Of a stretch of DNA of 64,000 bases, positions 26,741-36,351 are shown one piece after another. Below the pieces are notes generated by a model, which was given only the letters and a program-made list of their open reading frames with translations, searched no databases and had not been told where the DNA came from. Every line of letters starts with the position of its first letter. Within the stretch, counting starts at the first letter, position 1. The stretch is from an uncultured Alphaproteobacteria bacterium (GTDB lineage: Bacteria > Pseudomonadota > Alphaproteobacteria > HIMB59 > GCA-002718135), in contig CACNSY010000003.1 in the NCBI GenBank assembly GCA_902623255.1, forward strand, positions 1 to 64,000, read 5' to 3'. Both the position numbers and the translations under genes were made by a program.

Positions 26741-27691
26741 ATGTCATTGAATTTTCATAAAAAAGATAAAATTTTTCTAAGTGGCCACAATGGATTGGTT
26801 GGTTCTGCTATATATGAAATATTAAAAAAAAATGGATACCATAATATCATTACTGCTTCCAAAAAAAAATTAGATTTACGCAACCAACAAAAAGTACAAA
26901 AATTCTTTTTAAATAACAAAATAGATGCAGTTATAATTGCTGCGGCAAAAGTAGGTGGTATAAATGACAATAATCTAAATAAAATAGATTATTTGTACGA
27001 TAATACTATGATCGCATTTAACTTAATTCATACAGCATTTAAAAATAATATTAAGAGATTAATTTTTTTAGGAAGTTCATGTATTTATCCGAGAAATTGT
27101 AAACAACCTATTAAAGAAGAGTATCTTTTAACATCTTCTTTAGAACCAACAAATGACGCATATGCAATTGCGAAAATAGCTGCAATTAAACTTTGTCACT
27201 ACTACAATCAAAATAAAAAAACATCATACAGATGTTTGATGCCAACTAATATTTATGGATTAAATGATAACTTTGACCCAAATTTTGGTCATGTAATTCC
27301 TTCACTAATAACTAAATTCAAAAATTCGAAATCAAATAATTCTGAAGTTACAATTTGGGGTGATGGAAAACCAAAAAGAGAATTTTTACACGTTAATGAT
27401 TTAGCAGAAGCTGTTAAATTCACAATGGAAATTAGTCATAGACAATTTATGAGCAATTCTTATAATTCGTATTTTAACGTTGGTTCAAATGAAGAAATTT
27501 CAATTAAATCATTAGTAAATTTACTTGAAAAATTATTTAATCATGATTTTAAAATTAAATATGATTCAAGTATGCCAAATGGAACTCTTAGAAAAAAATT
27601 AAATTCAAATAGATTAAATAAACTAGGCTGGAAATCTAAAATAAAGTTAAAAAAAGGACTTTCTGATCTTATACAGACACTAAACAATTAA
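26741..27691 (+). CDS. fcl: GDP-L-fucose synthase
   Basis: This 316-residue SDR enzyme has IFLSGHNGLVGSAI near 11, AAAKVGGINDNN near 67, LGSSCIYPRNCKQPI near 107, the catalytic YAIAK pair near 138 and MPTNIYGLNDNFDP near 162, diagnostic for WcaG/Fcl. It epimerizes and reduces GDP-4-keto-6-deoxymannose to GDP-L-fucose. It ends the + strand polysaccharide run. Its stop overlaps the stop of the convergent PLP-enzyme gene by 4 nt. Confidence 0.93.
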   Translation: MSLNFHKKDKIFLSGHNGLVGSAIYEILKKNGYHNIITASKKKLDLRNQQKVQKFFLNNKIDAVIIAAAKVGGINDNNLNKIDYLYDNTMIAFNLIHTAFKNNIKRLIFLGSSCIYPRNCKQPIKEEYLLTSSLEPTNDAYAIAKIAAIKLCHYYNQNKKTSYRCLMPTNIYGLNDNFDPNFGHVIPSLITKFKNSKSNNSEVTIWGDGKPKREFLHVNDLAEAVKFTMEISHRQFMSNSYNSYFNVGSNEEISIKSLVNLLEKLFNHDFKIKYDSSMPNGTLRKKLNSNRLNKLGWKSKIKLKKGLSDLIQTLNN

Positions 27692-28932
27692 ATTTTATCT
27701 AAAACTTTAATTATTTTTTTGACTTCTTCAATTGTATTATAATGTGTAAAACTTAATCTTACCACACCATCTCTAGGATTTATATCTAAATTTTTAAGAC
27801 ATCGCCATGCGTAAAAATTATCGTTTCTTGTAGCAATTTTATTTTTTACAAATATTTTACTAATTTTTTTAGAGCTATGTTTTTTTGAAAAAAATGCAAT
27901 TGTAGGAGCTCTATTTTTATTTGAAATTTTGTTTTTGCCTATAAGTGTTAGATCTTTTCTTTGATCAATATACTTTAGAATTGGATTAGCTATATCTTCC
28001 TCGTGCTGAGAAATTAATTCATTAATTTTCGATATTTTTTTTCTAATACCTAATTTAGTATTGCTAAAATGATGATCATACATTTTATAAAAATACTCAT
28101 AAATACCAATTAATGATGCGAGTGCTTCATGGTTAGCACCTCCTGGATTTAAGGTATACGGATACATACCATTTAAAAATTCATGATTTTGATTAGGAAG
28201 TTTTTTTAAAATTTTCTCCTTACCATAAAGAAGTGCAACATGTGGCCCATACGTTTTATAAAGACTAAAAGTATAGAAATCTACATCAAGTTCTTTAACA
28301 TCTGGGAAACCATGAGGTGCATATGAAACACCATCACCAATTAATATGGCTTTATATTTGTGGACAATTGAAGCTATGAGTTTTAAATTATTCACTGAGC
28401 CAACTATATTAGAACAATGTGTTACTGCTACTATTTTAGTTTTTTTTGAAAGTAATTTTTTTAATTTATCTAATTTTAATTCACCATCTTTTTTATCAAA
28501 ACTCCATTCCTTTATTATCGCACCTTTTTCTTTTAATCTTCTCCATGGACTTATATTTGCTTCATGATCTTGATTAGTTACTATGATTTCATCACCTTTT
28601 TTTATAGATTTGCCTAAAGCATTTGATAAAACATATAAATTATTACTTGTTGAATCTCCGATTAATATTTCATTTTTTTTTGCATTAATTATTTTTGCAA
28701 AATAATTTAATGCTCTATCCATATTTTCTCCTGCCATTTTTGACATATCAAATTCTGCATAAGGCTGTACTTTTGTTGATTTCATAAAGTGAGTTAATCT
28801 ATCGATAACTGTTCTTGGTACATAACTGCCCCCAGCATTTTCGGCAAAAACCCAATCTTTACAAACAGCATCATCAAAAGCTGGGAATTGTGATCTAACG
28901 TATTCTGTATCAAGTTTAATATTTTCTAACAC
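27688..28932 (-). CDS. Cysteine-desulfurase-like PLP enzyme (class V aminotransferase fold)
   Basis: This 414-residue protein has the class V fold: AENAGGSYVPRTVID near 30, SNIVGSVNNLK near 184 (His and Ser around PLP), GDGVSYAPHGFPDV near 208, and the PLP lysine in FSLYKTYGPHVAL near 228. The C-terminus (NDNFYAWRCLKNL, then VVRLSFTHYNTIEEV) matches the desulfurase-like family typified by VC1184. I see no equivalent of the catalytic Cys loop of SufS or IscS, so true desulfurase activity is doubtful. It is transcribed away from the divergent aldehyde dehydrogenase. Substrate unknown. Confidence 0.8.
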   Translation of the reverse strand: MLENIKLDTEYVRSQFPAFDDAVCKDWVFAENAGGSYVPRTVIDRLTHFMKSTKVQPYAEFDMSKMAGENMDRALNYFAKIINAKKNEILIGDSTSNNLYVLSNALGKSIKKGDEIIVTNQDHEANISPWRRLKEKGAIIKEWSFDKKDGELKLDKLKKLLSKKTKIVAVTHCSNIVGSVNNLKLIASIVHKYKAILIGDGVSYAPHGFPDVKELDVDFYTFSLYKTYGPHVALLYGKEKILKKLPNQNHEFLNGMYPYTLNPGGANHEALASLIGIYEYFYKMYDHHFSNTKLGIRKKISKINELISQHEEDIANPILKYIDQRKDLTLIGKNKISNKNRAPTIAFFSKKHSSKKISKIFVKNKIATRNDNFYAWRCLKNLDINPRDGVVRLSFTHYNTIEEVKKIIKVLDKI

Positions 28933-29014
28933 TAGTCTTGCCTCTTAAAGTATATTCTTTTATTCTAAAATAAAAAAAAATAAATGAATATTTATCTTCA
29001 GTTTTAGTACAATT

Positions 29015-30445
29015 ATGATCGATAAACGTAAATTTTATATAAATGGTGAATGGATTGATCCAGTTATTGAAAATGATTTTAAAGTAATTAATCCATCTAA
29101 TGAGCAATCTTATGCTGTTATTTCTTTGGGTAGTAAGAATGATGTAGATTTAGCTGTACAATCAGCAAAGCAATCTTTTTTAACTTGGAGTCAAGTTGAA
29201 AAAAAAGAAAAGATAATTCTTTTAGAAAATTTACTTAAGATCTATAATGAAAAATGGGATGAAATCACACAAACAATGTCTGATGAAATGGGTGCGCCTT
29301 TAGATTGGTCCTCTTCAGCTCAAACTTCCTCAGGTGCAGATCATATTGATGATTTTATTTATAGATTTAAAAATTTTGATTTTGAAAGGAAATTTCAAAA
29401 GAATTCTAATAATTTCATTATTTATGAGCCTATTGGAGTATGCGGTCTTATTACGCCATGGAATTGGCCAATAAATCAAATTACTTTAAAAGTAATACCT
29501 GCACTAGCTACTGGCTGTACTATGATATTAAAACCATCTGAAATTGCCCCTTTATCTGGTATGCTTTTTGCTGATATTGTTCATGAGGCTGGTTTTCCTC
29601 CAGGTGTCTTTAATTTAGTTAACGGTACAGGTGAAGGAGTGGGAACTGATCTTTCTTCTCATAGTGATATTGATATGATATCTTTTACAGGATCTACAAG
29701 AGCAGGAAAACTTATTTCTAAAAATGCCGCTGATACAATTAAAAGAGTCTGCTTAGAATTAGGAGGTAAAGGAGGTAATATTGTTTTTAGTGACTCACAT
29801 CCAGAAGCAGTAAGGGAAGGAGTTAGAAACATAATGAGTAATTCTGGCCAATCTTGTGATGCACCAACAAGGATGTTAGTTGAAAAATCAATCTATAAAA
29901 GAGCAATAAAAGAGGCAGCTGATGAAGCAAATAAAATAAAAGTTGATATTGCCTCTAAGAATGGAAATCATATCGGTCCAGTTATTTCTAAAACACAATA
30001 TGATAAAATTATTGATCTAATTAATAGTGGTATAAAAGAGGGAGCTACCCTAGTAGCTGGAGGTCCTGATAAACCAAATGGTTTAGAAAAAGGGTATTTT
30101 GTAAAGCCAACAATTTTCACAGATGTAACTAATGATATGAGAATTGCTAAAGAAGAGATTTTTGGACCAGTGCTTTCTATAATTCCATTTGAAGATGAAG
30201 ATGAGGCTGTATCAATTGTAAATGATACATCCTATGGTCTAGGAAACTACGTTCAAACTCAAGATAAAGAAAAGGCCAAAAGAGTTGCAAGAAAATTTAG
30301 ATCAGGAGGTGTTTATATAAATGGAAATAGCGCTGATCCAGGAACTCCTTTTGGTGGTTATAGACAATCTGGTAATGGAAGAGAGGGTGGTGATTGGGGT
30401 TTGGAAGAATATTTAGAAATTAAAACTATCTGCGGATGGGAATGA
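29015..30445 (+). CDS. NAD(P)-dependent aldehyde dehydrogenase
   Basis: This 476-residue protein starts FYINGEWIDP, with TPWNWPINQ near 148, FTGSTRAGKLIS near 226, the catalytic Glu in LELGGKGGNIVF near 247, the catalytic Cys in NSGQSCDAPTRM near 284, and EEIFGPVLSI near 382. It oxidizes an aldehyde to its acid. The substrate is unknown; betaine aldehyde or a similar osmolyte-derived aldehyde is possible given the neighbours. It converges on the dioxygenase gene with one base between stops. Confidence 0.9.
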   Translation: MIDKRKFYINGEWIDPVIENDFKVINPSNEQSYAVISLGSKNDVDLAVQSAKQSFLTWSQVEKKEKIILLENLLKIYNEKWDEITQTMSDEMGAPLDWSSSAQTSSGADHIDDFIYRFKNFDFERKFQKNSNNFIIYEPIGVCGLITPWNWPINQITLKVIPALATGCTMILKPSEIAPLSGMLFADIVHEAGFPPGVFNLVNGTGEGVGTDLSSHSDIDMISFTGSTRAGKLISKNAADTIKRVCLELGGKGGNIVFSDSHPEAVREGVRNIMSNSGQSCDAPTRMLVEKSIYKRAIKEAADEANKIKVDIASKNGNHIGPVISKTQYDKIIDLINSGIKEGATLVAGGPDKPNGLEKGYFVKPTIFTDVTNDMRIAKEEIFGPVLSIIPFEDEDEAVSIVNDTSYGLGNYVQTQDKEKAKRVARKFRSGGVYINGNSADPGTPFGGYRQSGNGREGGDWGLEEYLEIKTICGWE

Positions 30446-30446
30446 T

Positions 30447-31586
30447 CTAAACTCTAATATTATTGAAATAATTTAATCTTCCTATTATTTCATCTCTTTC
30501 AATATAATATCCTTGAAGATGTCTATTTCCAGAGTTTGGATCAAATTCAGTCCTGCCATGTAATACCCTTCTATTATTAAAACAAAATATATCACCTGCC
30601 TCTAATCTAAAATCAATTTTAAATTTTTTGTTTTGAAGCAATGATGCAAAATATTGGTACGCATCATAAAATTTTTTCATTTTTTTAGGATCAACATCGA
30701 CTGCTCCCATAGCAGCCATACTAAATCTAATATCATTGAAATCATTATCTTTTGTGAGGGTTATTATTGGTGAATGAAGAATTCTAACAGCTTTTTGAGT
30801 ATAATCAGTATCTTTAAATTTAACGTGAGTTTTTGTTAAAATATTAAAAACATCTTTTTCATTTTTTTTTAAATAATTTGCAACTGCAAAACCATCTACA
30901 ACAGATGATAATCCACCATTAGCCTCATTCACTAAACAATGAAGAAACTGATAACCAGGAGCATATTCAAAATAAGGTAAGTCGGTATGATTTCTTAATG
31001 CATCTGCCGTATAAGCAGTGTTATTGGGTTTTGGAATATTAATTACTTCAAATGGTGTACCAAAAAATGTTTCTCTATGATGGCTTATTCTATTTAATAT
31101 TTTGAATGCTGATTTTTTTCTAGTTGGTGCATTTTTGATTAATGCAAAACCATAAGTATGAAGTAAATTTAACCATTTACTTAAATATTTATCATTTTTT
31201 ATTACTCTATTATGATCAACAATAATTTTCTTTAAATTTTTTTTTAATTTACCATCCCAAAAAACATAAGGTGATTTATATTTTCGATTATTTATTTCGG
31301 TATAACAATGATCTCTTAACCATTTTAAGTTAAATTTGCTTGTATGATCACCTTCACTCCAATCAATATTGAGTTTATTTTTGTTAATTTTATAATTTTT
31401 AGGAAATATATTTTTACTTACAGTTAAAATATTAAATACTCTCATATTTGCAGTAGGATGTATTGCGGTTGGGCAATTATCTCTCAGCCACATAAAGTGG
31501 AATTTACTTTCAAAATTATCTTTCCATACAATACTTAAGTGGTCATTCTTTTTTTCTAATTTTTTTACATGATATTTACTGCTCAT
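30447..31586 (-). CDS. Gamma-butyrobetaine hydroxylase-like 2-oxoglutarate/Fe(II) oxygenase (BBOX or TmpA type)
   Basis: This 379-residue protein has the DUF971-like N-terminal domain (WLRDNCPTAIH at 33-43) and a TauD-type catalytic domain with Fe ligands H200, D202 (NHTDLPYF) and H343 (RRVLHGRTEF), and R355 to hold 2-oxoglutarate. Aromatic Y192 falls where gamma-butyrobetaine hydroxylase binds the trimethylammonium group. The N-terminal Zn site is altered: C38 and H81 are present, but the two further Cys of animal BBOX1 appear as Thr40 and His43. It could make carnitine from gamma-butyrobetaine, feeding the cdh genes at 57489-59811, or hydroxylate 2-trimethylaminoethylphosphonate like TmpA. 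Confidence 0.82.
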   Translation of the reverse strand: MSSKYHVKKLEKKNDHLSIVWKDNFESKFHFMWLRDNCPTAIHPTANMRVFNILTVSKNIFPKNYKINKNKLNIDWSEGDHTSKFNLKWLRDHCYTEINNRKYKSPYVFWDGKLKKNLKKIIVDHNRVIKNDKYLSKWLNLLHTYGFALIKNAPTRKKSAFKILNRISHHRETFFGTPFEVINIPKPNNTAYTADALRNHTDLPYFEYAPGYQFLHCLVNEANGGLSSVVDGFAVANYLKKNEKDVFNILTKTHVKFKDTDYTQKAVRILHSPIITLTKDNDFNDIRFSMAAMGAVDVDPKKMKKFYDAYQYFASLLQNKKFKIDFRLEAGDIFCFNNRRVLHGRTEFDPNSGNRHLQGYYIERDEIIGRLNYFNNIRV

Positions 31587-31636
31587 TTTGAAATATTTAT
31601 ATCTGAATAAATTATCTTAGTATATTTAACAAATTA

Positions 31637-32497
31637 ATGAAATCGAAAAATAATAATCTCTTGGGAATTTCTTTCATGTTATTGTCCATGTTTTGTCTTA
31701 GTATAAATGATATTACATATAAATATTTAAGTTTTCATTTTCCTGTATGGGAGTCAATATTCTTTCGAGCATTAAGTGGAAGTATAATTGCAACTTTCTT
31801 AGCAATGTATTTTGGGTTTGATAAATTAAAAACTAAAAAACCAGTTCGACATGCCATTCGAGCTCTTTCTGCTTCTGCTTGTGTTGTATTCTATATTTAC
31901 GGAATTAATCATTTAATGTTATCTGAAAACATAGCGATTGCACATTCTGCCCCTATTATTGCTGCATTTCTTGCAGTACCAATACTTGGTGAGAGAATTG
32001 GGATTTTTAGAACAACTGCAATTTTAATTGGTTTTATTGGTGTGTTAGTTATTGTTAAGCCAGGTACTGACTTGTTTAAATTAGAAACACTCTATCCCTT
32101 AATATCTGCAGCTTTTATGGCTTCTGTTTATTTGTCAACAAGATCAGTAATGAGTACTGATTCTAGTGTTGCAATTGTTTTTTATTACTCTTTTGCATTA
32201 TTAATTACGTCAATAATATTTTTCCCTGATAATTTTATTATGCCAAATGGAATTGAATTAATTTTTGCAATGAGTTTAGGTGTGATGGGATCACTAGGAC
32301 ATTTATTTATGTCTCAAGCAGCTAAATACGCAGATGTTGCAATTACTTCACCATTTGAATACTCATCTTTCATATTTGTAGGAATAATGGGATATTTAAT
32401 TTATTCTGAGGTTCCAACTTTTAGTATTTATTTAGGAGGAATAATTATTATTAGTACAGGAATTTTTATAGCTTACAGAGAAAGAAAAAATAGCTAA
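31637..32497 (+). CDS. EamA-family (drug/metabolite superfamily) transporter
   Basis: This 286-residue protein has about ten membrane helices arranged as two EamA repeats. Markers are FMLLSMFCLSINDITYKYL near 13, RALSGSIIA near 44, a first-repeat end with VPILGERIGIFR near 115 and FIGVLVIVKPG near 136, and a second repeat ending near 280. Such proteins export or import small metabolites. Its position, divergent from the dioxygenase gene, does not reveal a substrate. It converges on the MmgE/PrpD gene with one base between stops. Confidence 0.85.
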   Translation: MKSKNNNLLGISFMLLSMFCLSINDITYKYLSFHFPVWESIFFRALSGSIIATFLAMYFGFDKLKTKKPVRHAIRALSASACVVFYIYGINHLMLSENIAIAHSAPIIAAFLAVPILGERIGIFRTTAILIGFIGVLVIVKPGTDLFKLETLYPLISAAFMASVYLSTRSVMSTDSSVAIVFYYSFALLITSIIFFPDNFIMPNGIELIFAMSLGVMGSLGHLFMSQAAKYADVAITSPFEYSSFIFVGIMGYLIYSEVPTFSIYLGGIIIISTGIFIAYRERKNS

Positions 32498-32498
32498 A

Positions 32499-33824
32499 TT
32501 AAAAAATTATTTCTTTTAAATTTTTCTTCTTATATTTTTGATTTCTTATTTTATTTAAAATATTTTTTTTACCTCCACACATTAAAAATTTATTATCAAT
32601 ATCTTCATCTTTTAAAGGGTTATTTTTCCCTCCTTTAATATGTGATATTTTTTCAATCAATATACTTCCATCATTCATTATTACTTTAATTATATCAGGA
32701 TACTTAGGGTCATAATCTTCAAAATTATTTGGCACTTTATACGTGAGTAGTTTAATTTTTTTAACCATATTTAAACTTTTTTTATTTTTGGAAATTTTTA
32801 AACTACTTAAATCAAATTTACCATTAATGAGAGCAGTTGCTAAACAATAACTCAATGAAAATCTAGCTTCAGTAGAATTTTTAGGTATGTGAAATTTTGA
32901 TACTCTGTACCAAGGTTCTGGAAACTCAATTGTAATAGATTTAATATTTTTTTTTATAAAAATTTTTTTATTTAAAATTAATCCTCCTTGTATTACTCTT
33001 TGTGAATAACTACAAACTGGCCAAAACTTAAAGAAATTTGGAAATTTAATTATTGCATATCCTAAATCTGATCTTTTAAAATTATTATTTAATTCTTTAG
33101 AAAATTTACTACCATACAATTCAATAAATCCTCTCTCAATATTCCAAATATCTTGATTAGCTGTTCCTCCATTTTTTGCAAGTAAGGCTGACTGTACCCC
33201 TGCTTGAGAAGCAAATCCTATATGAAAAGCTTTTAAATCTGTGCCGAATTGCTGTTTTAATCCAGATGAAAAACTTGTTGCAATAGAAATTGCATTTGCC
33301 ATTTGATCTGCATTTAATTTTAACACTTTAGATACTGCTGCAGCAGTTCCAATCACGCCTATTGTATTAGCTGAATGCCATCCTTTATAATAATGATCAT
33401 AGCTAAGTGCTTGTCCTAATTTTATTATTAATTCATATCCTACTAACCACCCCTGATATATTTCCTCAATTGAGATGTTTTTCATTTGAGCAATAGATAT
33501 AAGAGCTGAAAAAATTGGTGCACTAGGATGAGATCCTGCAACGTATTCGTAATCATCAAAGTCTATAGATGCTGATCTGACTCCATGTAAAAAACATGCT
33601 GCAGAAATAGATAATTTTTTTCCTCCACCAAAAACCATAATTTTTCCTGAATTATTATTTTCTAAACAATATTTTAAAGCAACCTTTGATTGTTTTTCTT
33701 TAACACCTGATAATATACAAGCTAAGGTGTCTATGAATGCATTTTCTGCTCTTTTATAAGTCACCTTATTGATATTAATTTTTTTTTGTGATGCCCAATT
33801 ACAAAATTTTTTATGAAAACTCAT
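32499..33824 (-). CDS. MmgE/PrpD family protein
   Basis: This 441-residue protein matches the MmgE/PrpD fold, with AENAFIDTLACILSG near 26, HGVRSASIDFDDYEYVAGSH near 75, GYELIIKLGQAL near 129, HSANTIGVIGTAAAVSK near 149 and GLKQQFGTDLKAFHIG near 187. The family holds 2-methylcitrate dehydratases, cis-aconitate decarboxylases and related lyases. Its start overlaps the stop of the CoA-hydratase-like gene (4 nt), so the two probably share a pathway. That pairing would suit itaconate or another dicarboxylate, but this is inference. Confidence 0.8.
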   Translation of the reverse strand: MSFHKKFCNWASQKKININKVTYKRAENAFIDTLACILSGVKEKQSKVALKYCLENNNSGKIMVFGGGKKLSISAACFLHGVRSASIDFDDYEYVAGSHPSAPIFSALISIAQMKNISIEEIYQGWLVGYELIIKLGQALSYDHYYKGWHSANTIGVIGTAAAVSKVLKLNADQMANAISIATSFSSGLKQQFGTDLKAFHIGFASQAGVQSALLAKNGGTANQDIWNIERGFIELYGSKFSKELNNNFKRSDLGYAIIKFPNFFKFWPVCSYSQRVIQGGLILNKKIFIKKNIKSITIEFPEPWYRVSKFHIPKNSTEARFSLSYCLATALINGKFDLSSLKISKNKKSLNMVKKIKLLTYKVPNNFEDYDPKYPDIIKVIMNDGSILIEKISHIKGGKNNPLKDEDIDNKFLMCGGKKNILNKIRNQKYKKKNLKEIIF

Positions 33825-34639
33825 TTTTTATATTTTGCAATCATTGTAATTTGTTTTTTTTCATTAAGAATTCTTCCAATAATTTCATTATCTTGATTTT
33901 CACCAATTTCTACAAAAAAATTATTGTTATATACAAGAGGAGCTGTAGCTTTATATTCAAAAGAATTGAACTCAATCTCGTTTTTTCTTGCAAGATTTAA
34001 AAGATAAGTTGCTTGAAGAGGCGCATGAACTAATAATCCCATATGGCCCTCATAATTTTTTGTATAATCATTATCATAATGAATCTTATGTCCATTAAAA
34101 GTTAAAGCAGAATATCTAAATAGCAAAGTTGATGAACTAAAAATTTCTACTTTATCAATTAATTTTAGTTCATCTTTAATTTTAGGAGTAATGGAGTTTT
34201 TATTTACTTTTTCTCTATAAACAGCAGTTTGATCTTCTGATATTATTAATTTATTTTTATTTAAATATTCATTATTAATATTAACAAAACATAGATTGCC
34301 TGATCTACCTTCTTTAAATTCAATACTTGAAATTGTTGATTTTTTTTTAATTTCAGATCCAATTTCAAATTCATCAAATATTTTTATTTTACCACCAGCC
34401 CACATTCTAATTTTATAAGGTAACTCAGGTAAGAAAATTCCTAATTTTGTATTTCCATCTTTATCTAGATCATTTATTGAAGCTACATCTGCGCATAAGC
34501 ATAAAAAAATTCCCTCAGGTACAGTTTGATCACTTAAACAGTTTTGATCGATTGTTTTTTTTAAATGATCAACTAATCGAGGAGTAATAATGTCACTTCT
34601 TGAAATTTTCTTTCCAATCCAATCTTTGTAATTATTCAT
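33821..34639 (-). CDS. FAS1-like / MaoC-type hydratase related to mesaconyl-C4-CoA and itaconyl-CoA hydratases
   Basis: This 272-residue protein resembles the HTD2-like double-hotdog hydratases. It has WIGKKISRSDIIT near 7, HLKKTIDQN, FLPELPYKIRMWAGGKI near 69, and the hydratase block FRYSALTFNGHKIHYDNDY near 173, with the catalytic His of the MaoC-like hydratase motif, then HMGLLVHAPLQATYLL. It would hydrate a branched or dicarboxylic enoyl-CoA. It lies first in a two-gene unit with the MmgE/PrpD gene. The divergent GMC gene shares its promoter region. Confidence 0.72.
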   Translation of the reverse strand: MNNYKDWIGKKISRSDIITPRLVDHLKKTIDQNCLSDQTVPEGIFLCLCADVASINDLDKDGNTKLGIFLPELPYKIRMWAGGKIKIFDEFEIGSEIKKKSTISSIEFKEGRSGNLCFVNINNEYLNKNKLIISEDQTAVYREKVNKNSITPKIKDELKLIDKVEIFSSSTLLFRYSALTFNGHKIHYDNDYTKNYEGHMGLLVHAPLQATYLLNLARKNEIEFNSFEYKATAPLVYNNNFFVEIGENQDNEIIGRILNEKKQITMIAKYKK

Positions 34640-34655
34640 ATTTAATTTACTCGAG

Positions 34656-34684
34656 TTTACTTATAAATTAATAATTAGTATAAT
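34656..34684 (+). promoter_or_regulatory. Possible sigma-70-type promoter of the GMC oxidoreductase gene
   Basis: A perfect TATAAT at 34679-34684 lies 17 nt after TTTACT (34656-34661), in the 59-nt space between divergent genes. A start about 7 nt downstream would leave a leader of under 10 nt before ATG 34699, and no Shine-Dalgarno is seen there. In DNA this AT-rich, -10 matches are frequent by chance. Confidence 0.35.
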
Positions 34685-34698
34685 TTATATTTTTAAAA

Positions 34699-36336
34699 AT
34701 GAAAAAAACATTTGACTATATAATTGCAGGTGGAGGTTCTGCTGGCTGTACTTTAGCCTCAAGATTATCTGAAAATAAAGATATAAAGGTATTACTAATA
34801 GAAGCAGGGGGGTCAGGAAAAAGTTTATTCACTCAAATGCCCGGTGGTAACGGATATATTTTTGGAAACCCTAAATTTGATTGGGGTTTTGAGTCAATAC
34901 CTCAACCTTCTTTAAATAATAGAAAAATTTTATACCCTAGAGGTAAAGGACTAGGAGGATCTTCTCTTTTAAACGGTATGATTTACATGAGAGGCGCTCC
35001 AGGTGATTTTAATAGGTGGAGACAAAAGGGCTTAGAGGGTTGGTCATATAATGATGTATTACCATATTTCAAAAGATCTGCTTCAGCTTTTCATAGAGAA
35101 AAAAATAAATATCACTCACACTCAGGTCCTTTAAAACTTACACCAGCTGGTAATTATAATTCTATCGATAAAGCATTTATTGATGCATGTGTTGAAGCTG
35201 GGGCAGAAATTAATAATGATTTTTACAATGGCAATCTAAATGGAGTAGGCCGATATGATGTTAAAGTATGGAACGGTAAAAGACAGTCATCTGCAGAAGC
35301 TTATTTGAAATTTAAACCTAGCAACTTAACAATTTATAAAAATACATCTGTAATAAAAATTTTAATTGAGAAAAATAAAGCTAAAGGATTACTTTTATCA
35401 AATGGTGAAGTTTATGCATCATCAGAGATAATATTATCTTTAGGAGCATTTGGTAGTCCAAAATGTTTAATGTTGTCAGGAATTGGTCCAGAAGAACATT
35501 TAAAAGAAAAAAATATAGAATTATTAATTAACTTACCAGGAGTAGGTGAAAACCTTCACGATCATCCTGTTATGCCAATGAATTGGGCTTTTCAAAACAA
35601 CAATTTAAGTTTCTCTAAATATCAAAGGATCGATAGAGCTATTATTGTGGGATTAAAATATATTTTATTTAAACAAGGATTAGCCGCAGCTCCTTTTTGG
35701 TCAACAAATCTATTTCATGCAATAAGAGAAAAAGATATGCCTGAAATACAAGTGTTCATGACACCAATGTGTTTTAAAGAAGAAAAAGATAACTGGTCTA
35801 TGAGTTTAGATAATTTATTAAATTTTGGTTCATTATTTTTTTCTAGAGGTAAAAAAGCTTTTCCGGGATTACACTTTCAAATTAATTTATTAAGACCAAA
35901 GAGCACTGGAAGTGTAAAACTTAAAACCTCAAATCCTAATGATGAACTTAATATAAATCCAAATTGGTTCATCGATCCATCTGATATGGAAGATATGATA
36001 GAGGGGATGAAACATACAAGAGAAGTATTATCAAAACCCAGTTTAGCTAAAATTGTTTCTGAAGAATTACTTCCAGGAAAAAAAATCAAAAGTGATCAAG
36101 ATCTAAAAGAGTCAGTTCGAAATCATGTACAAACCGGTCATCATCCTGCATCTACTTGCGCTATGGGTTCAAGTAATAACAAAATGGCTGTACTTGATAA
36201 TCAGCTTAAAGTTAGAGGAGTAGACAATCTGAGAGTAGTAGATGCTTCTTCTTTCCCAGATATGATAAGTGGAAATATAAATGCATCTGTAATTATGTTA
36301 GCAGAAAAAGCATCAGATATGATACTAAAAAATTAA
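34699..36336 (+). CDS. GMC-family FAD oxidoreductase (choline-dehydrogenase-like)
   Basis: This 545-residue protein begins with the FAD loop IIAGGGSAGCTLASRL at 8-23, then the GMC signature PRGKGLGGSSLLNGM near 93, SLGAFGSPKCLMLSGIGP near 250, and the catalytic block GHHPASTCAMGS near 480 with the active-site His. It oxidizes an alcohol to an aldehyde with FAD. With the aldehyde dehydrogenase 50 nt downstream it could make an alcohol-to-acid unit. It has a paralogue at 53129. No residue here proves choline as substrate. Confidence 0.88.
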   Translation: MKKTFDYIIAGGGSAGCTLASRLSENKDIKVLLIEAGGSGKSLFTQMPGGNGYIFGNPKFDWGFESIPQPSLNNRKILYPRGKGLGGSSLLNGMIYMRGAPGDFNRWRQKGLEGWSYNDVLPYFKRSASAFHREKNKYHSHSGPLKLTPAGNYNSIDKAFIDACVEAGAEINNDFYNGNLNGVGRYDVKVWNGKRQSSAEAYLKFKPSNLTIYKNTSVIKILIEKNKAKGLLLSNGEVYASSEIILSLGAFGSPKCLMLSGIGPEEHLKEKNIELLINLPGVGENLHDHPVMPMNWAFQNNNLSFSKYQRIDRAIIVGLKYILFKQGLAAAPFWSTNLFHAIREKDMPEIQVFMTPMCFKEEKDNWSMSLDNLLNFGSLFFSRGKKAFPGLHFQINLLRPKSTGSVKLKTSNPNDELNINPNWFIDPSDMEDMIEGMKHTREVLSKPSLAKIVSEELLPGKKIKSDQDLKESVRNHVQTGHHPASTCAMGSSNNKMAVLDNQLKVRGVDNLRVVDASSFPDMISGNINASVIMLAEKASDMILKN

Positions 36337-36351
36337 TTAATCACAAATAAG

